Shown here piece by piece: positions 1-8,826 of a DNA stretch of 64,000 nucleotides. The notes under the pieces were generated by a model that did not search any database, was not told the origin of the DNA, and worked only from the letters and a program-made list of their open reading frames with translations. Positions within the stretch are counted from its first letter, which is position 1, and each line of letters starts with the position of its first letter. The translations under genes and the position numbers were made by a program. The stretch comes from Advenella kashmirensis WT001 (GTDB lineage Bacteria; Pseudomonadota; Gammaproteobacteria; Burkholderiales; Burkholderiaceae_B). The stretch is from the NCBI RefSeq assembly GCF_000219915.2, contig NC_017964.1, forward strand, positions 248,001 to 312,000. Reading direction: 5' to 3'.

Positions 1-2201
1 ACTGTCATGCCTGCAGTCCAGTTTCTGCCAGGCGCAGGTTCATAATAACGTTTGTTGGCATCGTTTATGATGACTGATCCGGCATATCGCGCATTGAAGA
101 CGTTGTCTACGCGCGCAAATGCATTGACAGTCCAATGATCGCGTTGCCATGTGTAGCCGGTGTGCAGGCCGGTGACTATCGCCGAAGGGGCCGATTCGCT
201 GTTCTGGTCGTTTACGTATATTTTACCCAGATAGTCGACATCGACACCGCCGTTCCAGCCCTGTTCGGCTCCCACGCCAGGGAGGCCGTTGCCGAATTGC
301 GGGCGATACCGGGAATCAAGTTGCCGGCGGGCACTTGCGGGTTGGCACCGGAGCACGGGCCGGAACAAAAGCTGTCGCGGTAGCGGGCATGCAGATAAGT
401 ATAGGAAAGGTGAGCGCGCAGATTGCGGTAAAGTCGTGCGTCCCAGGCCAGTTCGACCCCATCGCGCAGCGTCCGGCCCGCATTTTGATAGGTAGTGCGT
501 CCGCCCGAGGCGCCGGCGCTTACGATTTCGTCCTTGGTGTAGGTGCGAAATACGGCGGCGGTCAGCTGGCCATAGCCGACATTGGCCTTGATTCCGGCTT
601 CCAGCGTGGTATTGACCGACGGCTTCAGACCGAAGTTCAGGCCCGGTTCGTTGTCGGCACGATAGGACAACTCATTGAAGGTCGGTGTTTCAAAGCCGCG
701 ACCGGCCGTGATATACAGAGACAAGTCAGGCGTGGCCTGGTAGTTCAGCGCAATGACGGGCAACAGCTTGCTGTAATTGGCGGTGCCGCTGTCGTCGGCA
801 TTGCCATTCGTAATATAGCGGTCTGAGGACTTGAAGTGAACGTTGCTGTAGCGCAGGCCGGCATCCAGCGTCCAGCTTTCGGCAAAGTTCCACGATGCCT
901 GCACGTAGGGATCAAGGTTCCAGACATTGTTGATTTCGTCGCGACGCAGGTTTCCCTGCACGCCAAGCTGGTTGCCTATGAAGTTTTCATAGCCCTTGCG
1001 CGCTTCGCGCATCGTATCCCAGGCCAGGCCCGCCACCAGAGTAAGTGGCCTGTCGGCCAGGGAGACACGCGAGGTGAGTCGAATATCTGCACCCCCGTAT
1101 TGCCTTTTGAGCCAGATGACACCGCCCGAATGTGAGGGCGCGCGTTGCGGGCCAATCGGAATGGACAGAAACTGTCTGGTTTCCCGCTGACCATAGTAGC
1201 CCATGACGCGCAGATCGGTCCGCTCGGACAACGGCTGTTCATAGACCAGGCCGCCCTGGGTCTGCTTGGTGGTTTTGCGTACATTGTAGGTTTGGGCATT
1301 GGGCGACGAGGATCGTGGATCGCTCTCGAATTCCTCCCGCGTCAGCCCTGCGGGTCCTGCGCCGAAACATCGACATGATTGAGCAGCAGGCTAAGATGGC
1401 CGGTATCGCCCACGCGCAGGCCGAGTTTGGCATTGACCTGGTTTTTTTCTGCCTGCTGTGCTCGCGATAGCCGTCTGTACGGAAATGATTGGTGCTCAGC
1501 AGATAGTCTATGGCGCCGGCGCCGGCGCCTTCGCCGCGAGAGCCTGATGCTTTCATGCCATAACGCTGTTGCCCGTTGCTGCCGGCAGCAAAAGACGGGG
1601 TCAGGGTAAGCGGCCCTTCACCTGTCTCGGTTTCAGTCAGCAGTACCCCGCCCGATGAGTTGCCGTGCAGCGTGGAAAATGGCCCGCGCAGGACCTCTGC
1701 CGATTCTATGGACGACAGATCAATGTTGGAAGTCTGGCCTTGTCCGTCCGGCATGGTTGCCGGAATGCCGTCCACATACAGGCGGATGCCGCGTACGCCA
1801 AAAGCCGAGCGGGCGCCGAAACCGCGAATGCCCACCTGCAGATCCTGGGCATAGTTCTGGCGATTGCGTACGGTCAGACCCGGAATGCCGCGCAAGCCTT
1901 CGGACAGATTGACCTGCATCTGGTTCGCACGGATTTGCGCACCATCTATGACGCTGACCGATGCTGGTATGTCGCTTGCCGGGCGGTCCATGCGGGTGCT
2001 GGTGGCCACAATGGGAGAGAGCTGGGTAACGGGTGTCTCTGGTGTGACGGTGGTAGCGGCCGGTACAGGCTGTTGCCCGGCAGTGACGGTCGCTTGCGCT
2101 GCGGTCAATGGCTGGGCAAGCGCCGTGCAGGCAAACAGGGAAAAAAGGCAGCCGGACACAACAGCGGGCGTAAAAGTAGGCGAACTCATGGACAAACTCA
2201 T
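1..2201 (-). CDS. TonB-dependent outer-membrane receptor, frameshifted, C-terminus cut by window edge
   Basis: Outer-membrane receptor that would import a ferric siderophore or similar ligand using TonB energy; the ligand cannot be read from sequence. A signal peptide ends near an ALAQ motif around residue 30. The plug domain (about residues 70-190) has the family motifs GIRGFGARSAFGVRGIRLYVDG and the LRGPFSTLHGNSSGG stretch. The barrel follows. The gene is spread over three frames. Shifts lie near 1450 (A7 where A8 restores frame), near 1348 (GGCTGACG, one C short) and near 265 (one G short before the AACAGGGCTGG stretch). After the third shift the frame continues to base 1 through GWNGGVDVDYLG and TVNAFARVDNVFNARY, so only a few C-terminal residues are missing. 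Each shift is one missing base, which suggests sequence error rather than decay. Confidence 0.85.
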
Positions 2202-2383
2202 GCAGATTAAATGGTCAGAATACAGGCCAGGCGACGCGCTTCATGCTTCATCTTGCTTGCGGTGCGTACCTGCCAGCATAAGAGCGATATGTCTGTTAAA
2301 GGCCATGTGATGTCCGTTTTTGAAGCGAACTTAAATCTTGTTACGTTCTATGATAACCCGTCAATACACATACAGGATCAAAC

Positions 2384-2953
2384 ATGAATCAAATACTTGC
2401 TCTCATTGATGTTCAGGAATCCTTTCGTCACCGTCCCTACTGGAACGAGAGCCGCGCTGCATTGTTTCTGGCCCAAGCCAACGCGTTGATTGCCCATTGC
2501 GATGCGCAACACGTGCCCATTGTGCGGGTCTACCATTGCGAAACGGCAGCAGACAGCCCGTTCAACGAGGCCAGCGGCCATGTCCGTCCATTGCAGGGAT
2601 TAATGGACTTTGAACCCGCACTGGTGGTAAAAAAGCAGAAACACAGCGCGCTGGTCGGGACGCCATTACTTTGCTGGTTACGCGATCGGGGCATCACGAA
2701 TGTAATGATTGCCGGAATCCGTACCGAGCAGTGTTGCGAAACCACCACGCGCCACCTGTCTGACGAGGGCTTTTCAGTGACCTTTGTGACCGATGCGACG
2801 CTGACATTCGATATGACATCACCTGATGGAGTACCCATGAGTGCCGACGAAATTCATCGCCGGACCGAGACGGTCCTGCACCAGCGCTTTGCCAGCATTG
2901 CTCATGTGCGCGATCTGGTCGGGGACACTTGCCGGGACACGGCAGCAACATGA
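2384..2953 (+). CDS. Isochorismatase-like cysteine hydrolase
   Basis: Cytosolic alpha/beta hydrolase of the isochorismatase/nicotinamidase superfamily, 189 aa, a normal length for the family. The catalytic triad is visible: Asp9 in LIDVQ, Lys84 in VVKKQKHSAL and Cys117 in GIRTEQCCETT. Members cleave amides, carbamates or vinyl ethers; the substrate here is unknown. The stop overlaps the start of the following GlxA-type regulator by 4 bp (ATGA), so the two are probably cotranscribed and translationally coupled. Pairing of such a hydrolase with a DJ-1/PfpI-AraC regulator is common in proteobacteria, which suggests the regulator controls this gene. The strongly expressed alternatives nicotinamidase and isochorismatase proper are possible but not supported by extra motifs. 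Confidence 0.85.
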   Translation: MNQILALIDVQESFRHRPYWNESRAALFLAQANALIAHCDAQHVPIVRVYHCETAADSPFNEASGHVRPLQGLMDFEPALVVKKQKHSALVGTPLLCWLRDRGITNVMIAGIRTEQCCETTTRHLSDEGFSVTFVTDATLTFDMTSPDGVPMSADEIHRRTETVLHQRFASIAHVRDLVGDTCRDTAAT

Positions 2954-3977
2954 TCTCTGTCTGTTTCCTGCTTCTGCCTGGTACGCTGATCATGGATGTG
3001 GCCGGTCCGGCCGAAGTGTTCCGTCTGGCCAACCAGCACCTTGAGGCAACGGGAAAGCCCGCGCAGTTTGCGCTTCAGTTTATTTCGCCCGAACATACGA
3101 TCACATCCTCGGTGGGGCTGTCGTTTCATGACATCGCACCGCTGCCGGATTTGCGTCAGTTGCGTAAAAGTGGTCCGGTCTGGCTGGTGCTCTCCGGTCG
3201 CAGCGGGCCAACGGCGAGCATCATCCATCATGATCCGGTCTGGCTCAAAGCACGCGCATGGCTGACCAGGTATGTCGAATTATTCAAGGTGCGTGCCGAT
3301 TCCGGCTGTGCGCTACTGACGATCTGCGCGGGCGCGTTGCTGCTTGCCGATGCGGGGCTGGCGTCAGGCAGAACATTGACGACACATCACGATTTTTTGG
3401 ATGAGCTGGCGCGTCTTGCGCCGCAGGCGCAGGTTATGCGCAACCGGCTGTATGTGGACGATGGTAATCTGCTCTCCAGCGCCGGGATTACGGCCGGTAT
3501 TGATCTGGCCTTGCATTGTGTTTCCGTGGTTGCAGGCGAGGGGATAGCCAGTGCAACGGCGCAATCGATGCGCGTTACCCGGCGGCGGCACCGGCAGGAA
3601 CCGGAAATCTCTCCGTTACTGCAATACCGCCATCACCAACACCAGGCGTTGCTTCGCGTTCAGGATGCCATAGAGGCGGACCCTGCTGCGCCTTGGGACA
3701 GTCTCAGGCTTGCAACCATTGCCCATGTCAGTCCGCGTCAGTTATTGAGAATTTTCAGGCAGCAATTGGGGGTGTCGGTGCGAGACTATATCGAAGAGGT
3801 ACGCCTGTATACACTGGCGCAAATCAGCGACATTGAGCGCCGGATGCGCATGGTCTGCGACTGGCCGGATTTTCCGGCACGCAGCAGTTGCGGCGCGCGC
3901 AGGCGCGGCAGGCAAAACGGGCTCCAATCAGTATGATGAAAAGGAACACTCAAGGGAGCGTTCGGCCGGAACAATAA
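2950..3977 (+). CDS. GlxA-type transcriptional regulator (DJ-1/PfpI + AraC HTH), frameshifted near the C-terminus
   Basis: AraC-family regulator with an N-terminal class-I glutamine-amidotransferase-like (DJ-1/PfpI) domain, residues about 1-190, including CALLTICAGALLLADAG and the TTHHDF stretch. Two C-terminal helix-turn-helix units follow; the first is ISPRQLLRIF-like at about residue 260. The open frame ends at 3936, but its last 30 residues do not look like AraC sequence. In the +2 frame the expected second recognition helix appears (LAGFSGTQQLRRAQARQ) and ends at TAA 3975-3977. One base is therefore missing near 3835-3850, giving a 342-aa protein. Start 2950 is chosen because the sequence MISVCFLLLPGT begins the domain and the ATGA overlap couples it to the upstream hydrolase. 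Confidence 0.8.
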
Positions 3978-4226
3978 CGGTGCGCCAGTCGTTTTCAATC
4001 GTGCAGGCAACGTCATAGAACGTGTTCGAGTGGATCTGCATCTGCATATCGGTACTGAGTATAAAATATTCAATCATTCATTTTTCCGAATTTCAGTTCG
4101 TCTATATTGAAAGACAAAAGCCTGGCATTATGCCGCTGCCTGTTGTCTGCACAGAGTCAGTGCTGAATCGGCCCGGGGCAATGCCAATCCACTATAAAAT
4201 ACCTTCATCGAATCAAGAGGTGGATT

Positions 4227-4946
4227 GTGCCAAGAAAAGCGTCAACATTATCGGTCGCCGACGAGAATCCGTCGCTGGGTGGCGTTGCAGCGGTGGATCG
4301 CGCCCTGTCGCTGCTGACTGTGTTTCGCAAGAACGACGGATATCTATCGCTGGTAGAGCTGGCAGACCGCACGCGCATGTACAAGAGCACCATCCTGCGG
4401 TTGCTGGCCTCGTTGGAACACTACGGCATGGTGCATAAGTCTGATGACGGACGCTATGGCCTGGGCGAAGGCGTTGTGCGGCTGTATGGCGTATACAATT
4501 CGGCGTTTTCGCAGGCCGATGTCATTATCCCGGTACTGCGCGCACTGGTGGAAAAAACCCAGGAAAGCGCCTCGTATCATGTCATCAGCGGCAATAGTCG
4601 GTTGTGCCTGCACCGGGTCAATTCGCCCTTGCCGATTAGCTACCGAACCCGAGAAGGCGATGTGTTGCCGCTGGATAAAGGGTCTGGCGCGCGCGTGCTG
4701 CAGGCCTTTACCGGTGCCAAAGGCAAACTGTATGACCAGATCCGGCGCGATGGCGTCATCGTGCTGGACGGTGATCGCATGCCCGATCTGGCGGGCGTTT
4801 CTGCTGCTGTGTTTAATGAGCATCACGAATTTGCAGGGGCATTGACGCTGACCATGCCTTCGTCTCGCCTGCAGCCTTCTTTCAGGGAAGACGTGCTCGA
4901 AGCGGCCATGACATTAAGCAAGAAATTGGGCTATAGCAAAGACTGA
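4227..4946 (+). CDS. IclR-family transcriptional regulator
   Basis: DNA-binding regulator of 239 aa. The N-terminal winged HTH, about residues 20-75, contains LVELADRTRMYKSTILRLL, and the C-terminal effector domain spans about 90-235. Translation starts at GTG 4227, about seven bases after an AGGTGG ribosome-binding site. It lies just upstream of, and on the same strand as, an HMG-CoA-lyase-like gene and a CaiB CoA-transferase. The intergenic region carries a Rho-independent terminator (4994-5024) and then a promoter buried in inverted repeats, so this protein is the natural candidate to bind there. The effector is probably an organic acid or its CoA-related metabolite (inference). Confidence 0.88.
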   Translation: MPRKASTLSVADENPSLGGVAAVDRALSLLTVFRKNDGYLSLVELADRTRMYKSTILRLLASLEHYGMVHKSDDGRYGLGEGVVRLYGVYNSAFSQADVIIPVLRALVEKTQESASYHVISGNSRLCLHRVNSPLPISYRTREGDVLPLDKGSGARVLQAFTGAKGKLYDQIRRDGVIVLDGDRMPDLAGVSAAVFNEHHEFAGALTLTMPSSRLQPSFREDVLEAAMTLSKKLGYSKD

Positions 4947-4993
4947 CTTTTTCATGACAAACGCCATGCTATAGCAGGCGCATTACTCCACGC

Positions 4994-5024
4994 AAATCGG
5001 CCCACAGCGGCCGATTTTGTTTTG
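4994..5024 (+). terminator. Rho-independent terminator after the IclR gene
   Basis: A perfect 9-bp stem AAATCGGCC/GGCCGATTT with a 6-base loop (CACAGC), followed by a T-rich tract (TTGTTTT). It separates the IclR gene from the HMG-CoA-lyase operon. Confidence 0.8.
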
Positions 5025-5087
5025 CGTCTCGGCTCTATTCTGTATCTGACACTTATGCCGCGAGCCAATCACATTTGCGATTGCGTG

Positions 5088-5116
5088 TTGACGCGCACGA
5101 TATTTTTGTTCTAATA
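5088..5116 (+). promoter_or_regulatory. Predicted sigma-70 promoter of the HMG-CoA-lyase/CoA-transferase/Bug operon
   Basis: A -35 hexamer TTGACG (5088-5093) and a -10 hexamer TCTAAT (5111-5116) are separated by exactly 17 bp; each differs from consensus at one position. The -10 box is inside the inverted repeats listed next, consistent with repression by a bound regulator. Confidence 0.6.
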
Positions 5117-5155
5117 TTCTATTTAACAGAATATTATTCTATAAGATAGAACAAA
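5107..5155. promoter_or_regulatory. Nested inverted repeats, probable IclR operator
   Basis: Two nested palindromes are visible. The outer pair is TTGTTCTA (5107-5114) and TAGAACAA (5148-5155). The inner pair is AATATTCT (5114-5121) and AGAATATT (5129-5136), 8 of 8 bases matched with a 7-base spacer. They overlap the predicted -10 box and end at the ribosome-binding site (AAAGGAG) of the next gene. IclR proteins bind palindromic sites as dimers of dimers; assignment to the IclR protein encoded at 4227 is inference. Confidence 0.65.
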
Positions 5156-5164
5156 GGAGAAAGC

Positions 5165-6096
5165 ATGAACCAGACAGCTCCCGAACGGGTGTTGATCAGT
5201 GAAGTGGGGATGCGCGATGGGCTGCAGAGCGTCAAGAGCATCATGCCGTCCGAATACAAATTCAGACTGATCGATGCGCTTTACAAAGCGGGCGTTCGGG
5301 AAATTGAAGTGTGTTCGTTCGTGCCTGCAAAATTGCTGCCGCAAATGGCCGATGCACCCGAGGTCGTGCGGTATGCACTTCGTTACGCCGATCTGACGGT
5401 CATGGCATTGGTGCCGAACCTGCGGGGCGCCGCAATGCATTGGAGGCGGGTGCGCATAAGCTGACGCTGCCGGTGTCTGCCAGCGAGGCGCATTCACTGG
5501 CCAATGTGAGAAAAACGCGGCAGCAAATGGTGCAGGAAGTGCGCGAGATCGTGGCGCTGCGCAACGAGATTGCACCCAGCGTGAAAATAGAGGCAGGCAT
5601 CTCCACTGCATTCGGTTGCACGATCCAGGGAACAGTGAGTGAAGACGAAGTGGTCAGGCTCTCGTCCCAATTGGTGGCTGCCGGCGCCGATGAAACAGGG
5701 CTGTCCGATACCACCGGGTATGCGAATCCGGCCCAGGTGCGACGGCTTTTCCGGCGTGTCTTTGCAGAAATAGGCGACAAATGTGGCGCGGCCCATATGC
5801 ACAATACGCGCGGGCTGGGCATGGCCAACAATCTGGCTGCCTACGATGCCGGCGTGCGCACGTTCGATGCGTCGCTGGGCGGACTCGGCGGCTGTCCGTA
5901 TGCGCCTGGTGCTTCCGGCAATGTGGTGACCGAAGACCTGGTGTTCATGTTTGAGGCCATGGGCATTGATACCGGGATCAATATTGCAAAACTGATTGAC
6001 GCCCGGGAGCCGCTGAAGGCCGGCGTGCCGCAAGAAGCCCTGTATGGCATGGTGGCCGAAGCCGGCGTGCCTTTAACCTTTCAACAACAAGTGTGA
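5165..6096 (+). CDS. Hydroxymethylglutaryl-CoA lyase family protein (DRE-TIM metallolyase), one frameshift
   Basis: TIM-barrel lyase that cleaves a 3-hydroxyacyl-CoA (HMG-CoA in the reference family) into an acyl-CoA and a keto acid. The DRE-TIM signature EVGMRDGLQ is at residues 13-21, the metal-binding H-x-H-N segment is in AHMHNTRGLGMANN, and the catalytic-cysteine loop reads GGLGGCPYAPGASGN. The frame breaks near 5430: LVPNLRGA continues as RNALEAGAHKLTLPVSA only if one C is added (GCCGC to GCCCGC). The reconstructed protein is 310 aa, the usual length. The start follows AAAGGAG by a few bases. The CoA-transferase begins 2 bp after the stop, so the pair likely activates and then cleaves a branched dicarboxylic or hydroxy acid; the true substrate is unknown. 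Confidence 0.85.
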
Positions 6097-6097
6097 T

Positions 6098-7285
6098 ATG
6101 ACAGAACAAACATTGCCCTATGCGGGGCTGAAAGTCATTGAGTTTACGCACATGGTAATGGGGCCCACGTGTGGCCTGATCCTGGCAGACCTGGGTGCCG
6201 ATGTCATCAAGATTGAACCGCTCAAGGGAGATAACACCCGTCATCTGCTGGGTTCGGGGGCTGGTTTTTTTTCGGCGTTCAATCGCAATAAAAAAAGCCT
6301 GGCTGTGGACCTGAAATCCGAGCAGGGGCTGGCATTGGTCAAGGACCTGATCGGCTCAGCCGATGTGGTAAGCGAAAATTTCAAACCCGGCACCATGAAA
6401 AAACTGGGGCTCGATTATGCGTCCCTGTCAGAACGGAACCCGGGCCTGGTGTATGTCAGCCACAAGGGGTTTCTTCCCGGGCCCTATGAACATCGTACTG
6501 CACTGGATGAAGTGGTGCAGATGATGGGCGGGTTGGCCTATATGACCGGCAGAAAGGGCGACCCGATACGTGCGGGCACCAGCGTCAATGACATTATGGG
6601 CGGCATGTTCGGCGCCATTGGCGTGATGGCTGCGCTCAAGGCACGTGAACAGACAGGCAAGGGACAGCAGGTGCAAAGTGCCCTGTTCGAAAATAATATT
6701 TTTCTGGTCGCCCAGCACATGATGCAGTACGTGGTCACCGGCAAGGCCGCCGATCCGATGCCAAGCCGCATTTCGGCCTGGGCCATTTATGACGTCTTCA
6801 ATGTCAAGGACGGTGAGCAGATATTTCTGGCAGTGGTCAGTGATACGCAATGGCGGATTTTCTGTGACGCCTTCGGGTTGCCCGAGCTGCTGAACAACCC
6901 GGATCTGGAAACCAATAACCAGCGCGTGCAGGCGCGCTCCTGGCTGTTGCCCCTGCTGCAGGAACGCATGGCAGCGTATTCAAAGAAAGAGCTTGCCGAT
7001 CTGTTTGAGGCCAATGCACTACCGTTCGCACCCATTGCGCGGCCCGAAGAACTGTTGCAGGACGCGCATCTTCTGGAGACTGGCGGACTGGCGCCCATGC
7101 AGATGCCGGACGGTCGGCAAACCAACGTACCGCTGCTGCCCATTTGCATGGATGGCCAGCGCCTGGGCGTGCGCCTGAATCCACCACGGCTTGGCGAACA
7201 TACGCTGAGTATTTTGCAAAGCGCCGGGTTGAGCGACGCGCAAATTAATACCTTGCTGGAAAACAATGTTATTGCCACGCAATAA
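6098..7285 (+). CDS. CaiB/BaiF (class III) CoA-transferase
   Basis: Formyl-CoA/succinyl-CoA-type family III CoA-transferase, 395 aa, normal full length. The N-terminal segment has GADVIKIEPLKGDNTR and FNRNKKSLAVDLK. The expected catalytic aspartate is Asp165 in VNDIMGG, followed by the family segment RxxTGKGQQVQSALFEN. It transfers CoA from a donor thioester to an organic acid. It sits between the HMG-CoA-lyase-like gene (2-bp gap) and a Bug receptor, implying that an acid captured by the receptor is activated here and then cleaved by the lyase. An itaconate/citramalate-like or methylated glutarate substrate is possible but not shown. Confidence 0.88.
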   Translation: MTEQTLPYAGLKVIEFTHMVMGPTCGLILADLGADVIKIEPLKGDNTRHLLGSGAGFFSAFNRNKKSLAVDLKSEQGLALVKDLIGSADVVSENFKPGTMKKLGLDYASLSERNPGLVYVSHKGFLPGPYEHRTALDEVVQMMGGLAYMTGRKGDPIRAGTSVNDIMGGMFGAIGVMAALKAREQTGKGQQVQSALFENNIFLVAQHMMQYVVTGKAADPMPSRISAWAIYDVFNVKDGEQIFLAVVSDTQWRIFCDAFGLPELLNNPDLETNNQRVQARSWLLPLLQERMAAYSKKELADLFEANALPFAPIARPEELLQDAHLLETGGLAPMQMPDGRQTNVPLLPICMDGQRLGVRLNPPRLGEHTLSILQSAGLSDAQINTLLENNVIATQ

Positions 7286-7295
7286 GGAGACAATC

Positions 7296-7478
7296 ATGAA
7301 AAAAATAACGGTCGCATTTGCTACGTCGCTGTTAACCCCTGTTTTATTGATTTCTATGGCGCACGCGCAAGGGCGCTACCCGCAACGCGCCTTGCTGGTT
7401 ACCGAGTCCGCCACAGGCACCGTGCTGCACGCTGCGGTTGGTGCTGCACAAGATAATTTTCAACAACCCGAACAATAA
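7296..7478 (+). pseudogene. Short secreted ORF, probable remnant of a Bug-type binding protein
   Basis: A 60-residue ORF starting with a good signal peptide (MKKITVAFATSLL to AHAQ) after an AAGGAGA ribosome-binding site. The mature part is only about 35 residues, beginning QGRYPQRALLV. The Y-P-x-R start resembles the mature N-terminus of Bug receptors (WPQRPVRMVV in the next gene), but the rest does not match the family and stops early. It lies 16 bp before a complete Bug gene. It may be the left-over 5' end of a deleted duplicate; a real small periplasmic protein cannot be excluded. Confidence 0.45.
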
Positions 7479-7494
7479 GGTAACGGAGACAACG

Positions 7495-8481
7495 ATGTTC
7501 AACAAAACAATGATGACCGGATTGACCGGCGGTATGCTGCTGGCTGCAATCTTGACCACTGGCCATGTGCATGCACAGGACTGGCCGCAGCGACCGGTGC
7601 GCATGGTCGTACCATATACGCCTGGCGGCGGCACCGACAGCATCACCCGGCTTATTGCCGAGAAGATCAGCCAGACGGATAAGGATATCCAGTTTGTAAT
7701 TGAGAACAAACCGGGTGCAGGCGGCAATATCGGCATGACCCAGGTGGCCCGCGCCAAACCCGACGGATTGACGCTGGGCATGGGGCAGACCTCGAATCTG
7801 GCCATTAATCCGGTGATCATGCAGGATATGAAGTTCGACGCCAGCAAAGATTTTACGCCGATCGCGGTGGTGGCCGAATTGCCAACCGTATTGGTGGTTC
7901 GGGCAGACTCGCCTTATCAATCGCTGGCCGATGTGGTTTCTGCCGCCAAAGCCAAGCCCGGGCAGCTTAAGCAAGCGCTTGCCACCCTGGGTACTGTAGG
8001 CCATCTGGCCGGCGAAATGTTGTCGTACAAGGCCGGTATCAAGGTGCTGAATGTGCCTTACAAAGGCGCGTCGCCGGCGCTGACCGAACTGATTGGCGGT
8101 CAGACCGATTATATGTTTGCGACACCGGTGTCGGTGATCAAGCTGATCGAAGACAACAGTCTGCGTGCGCTGGCGGTTACGTCCGGCAAACGTATCGCTG
8201 CCATGCCAACGGTTCCTACCGTTGCAGAACAAGGTTATGAGGGCTTCAATGCGGTTGACTGGAAATTGATTGTCGGGCCGGCAGGCTTGCCCGCAGCAGC
8301 AGTTGACCGGCTGAGCAAGGCCTTTGTTGTTGTCAGCAAGGATCCGGAATTTATCAAGCGGATGGAAGCGGACGGCAACACGGTTGTAGGAGGTTCTGCG
8401 GCCGATGCCAAGGCATATCTGGCCAAAGAACAGGTGGAATGGCGGACCTTGCTCAAGGCGATGCAATTTCAACTGAAATAA
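7495..8481 (+). CDS. Bug-family tripartite tricarboxylate transporter substrate-binding protein
   Basis: Periplasmic solute receptor, 328 aa, typical Bug length. Start ATG 7495 is chosen because it begins the signal peptide (MFNKTMMTG to HVHAQ) and follows a GGAGAC site; the open frame upstream has no such feature. Family marks are DWPQRPVRMVVPYTPGGGTD at the mature N-terminus, ENKPGAGGNIG, and LNVPYKGASPALTELIGGQ around residues 185-205. Bug proteins bind carboxylates with two water-bridged carboxylate contacts. No TctA/TctB membrane genes are present here, so it is an orphan receptor or shares a transporter elsewhere. Its place in the operon suggests the ligand is the substrate of the adjoining CoA-transferase. 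Confidence 0.92.
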   Translation: MFNKTMMTGLTGGMLLAAILTTGHVHAQDWPQRPVRMVVPYTPGGGTDSITRLIAEKISQTDKDIQFVIENKPGAGGNIGMTQVARAKPDGLTLGMGQTSNLAINPVIMQDMKFDASKDFTPIAVVAELPTVLVVRADSPYQSLADVVSAAKAKPGQLKQALATLGTVGHLAGEMLSYKAGIKVLNVPYKGASPALTELIGGQTDYMFATPVSVIKLIEDNSLRALAVTSGKRIAAMPTVPTVAEQGYEGFNAVDWKLIVGPAGLPAAAVDRLSKAFVVVSKDPEFIKRMEADGNTVVGGSAADAKAYLAKEQVEWRTLLKAMQFQLK

Positions 8482-8826
8482 GTCTGTTTTCGCAGATTCG
8501 GCGCAATTCGCATCTCCAATGCTGGTCTGGCTCGCATGTTCACATTTCGGCCAGTCTGCAACGGCGGGTGCAGAGGCTGCGATCCAGGCCTTGCTATATC
8601 CGTGGATATGGTATGCTTGACTTGCCCCAAGTGCTTATGTTGTCTGACAGCCTTGCGGTTTTCCTGCCAAGCTACTACACGCCCCTCTCTTTCCTCTTCA
8701 TAGCCGTATTCTATTTCAGCAGATGACAGAAAGGTACGATGCCTGTGTACAGGTGTCAAACTGTCAGAACTGCAATCGAGTGGGTTCCTTAGACTGTTTT
8801 CTGCTCGGACGCACCTAGGAACTGCT
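8482..8826. other. Intergenic stretch without a recognised gene
   Basis: No convincing coding frame, RNA gene or strong terminator is visible between the Bug gene and the acyltransferase. A weak promoter-like pair (TTGCTA near 8591, TATGCT a helix turn and a half later) could serve the acyltransferase, at low confidence. Confidence 0.4.

Noticed and set aside
1..2201. Calling the TonB receptor a decayed pseudogene
   Set aside because: All three shifts are single-base losses and the remaining sequence is well conserved to the window edge; the same error type affects core genes.
7399..8472. 357-aa open frame on the minus strand
   Set aside because: Antisense to the intact Bug gene at 7495-8481; shadow composition.
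8740..8826. Possible riboswitch before the lipid A acyltransferase
   Set aside because: I considered a SAM-type leader because metK often lies near such genes, but no matching stem set or expression platform is visible.
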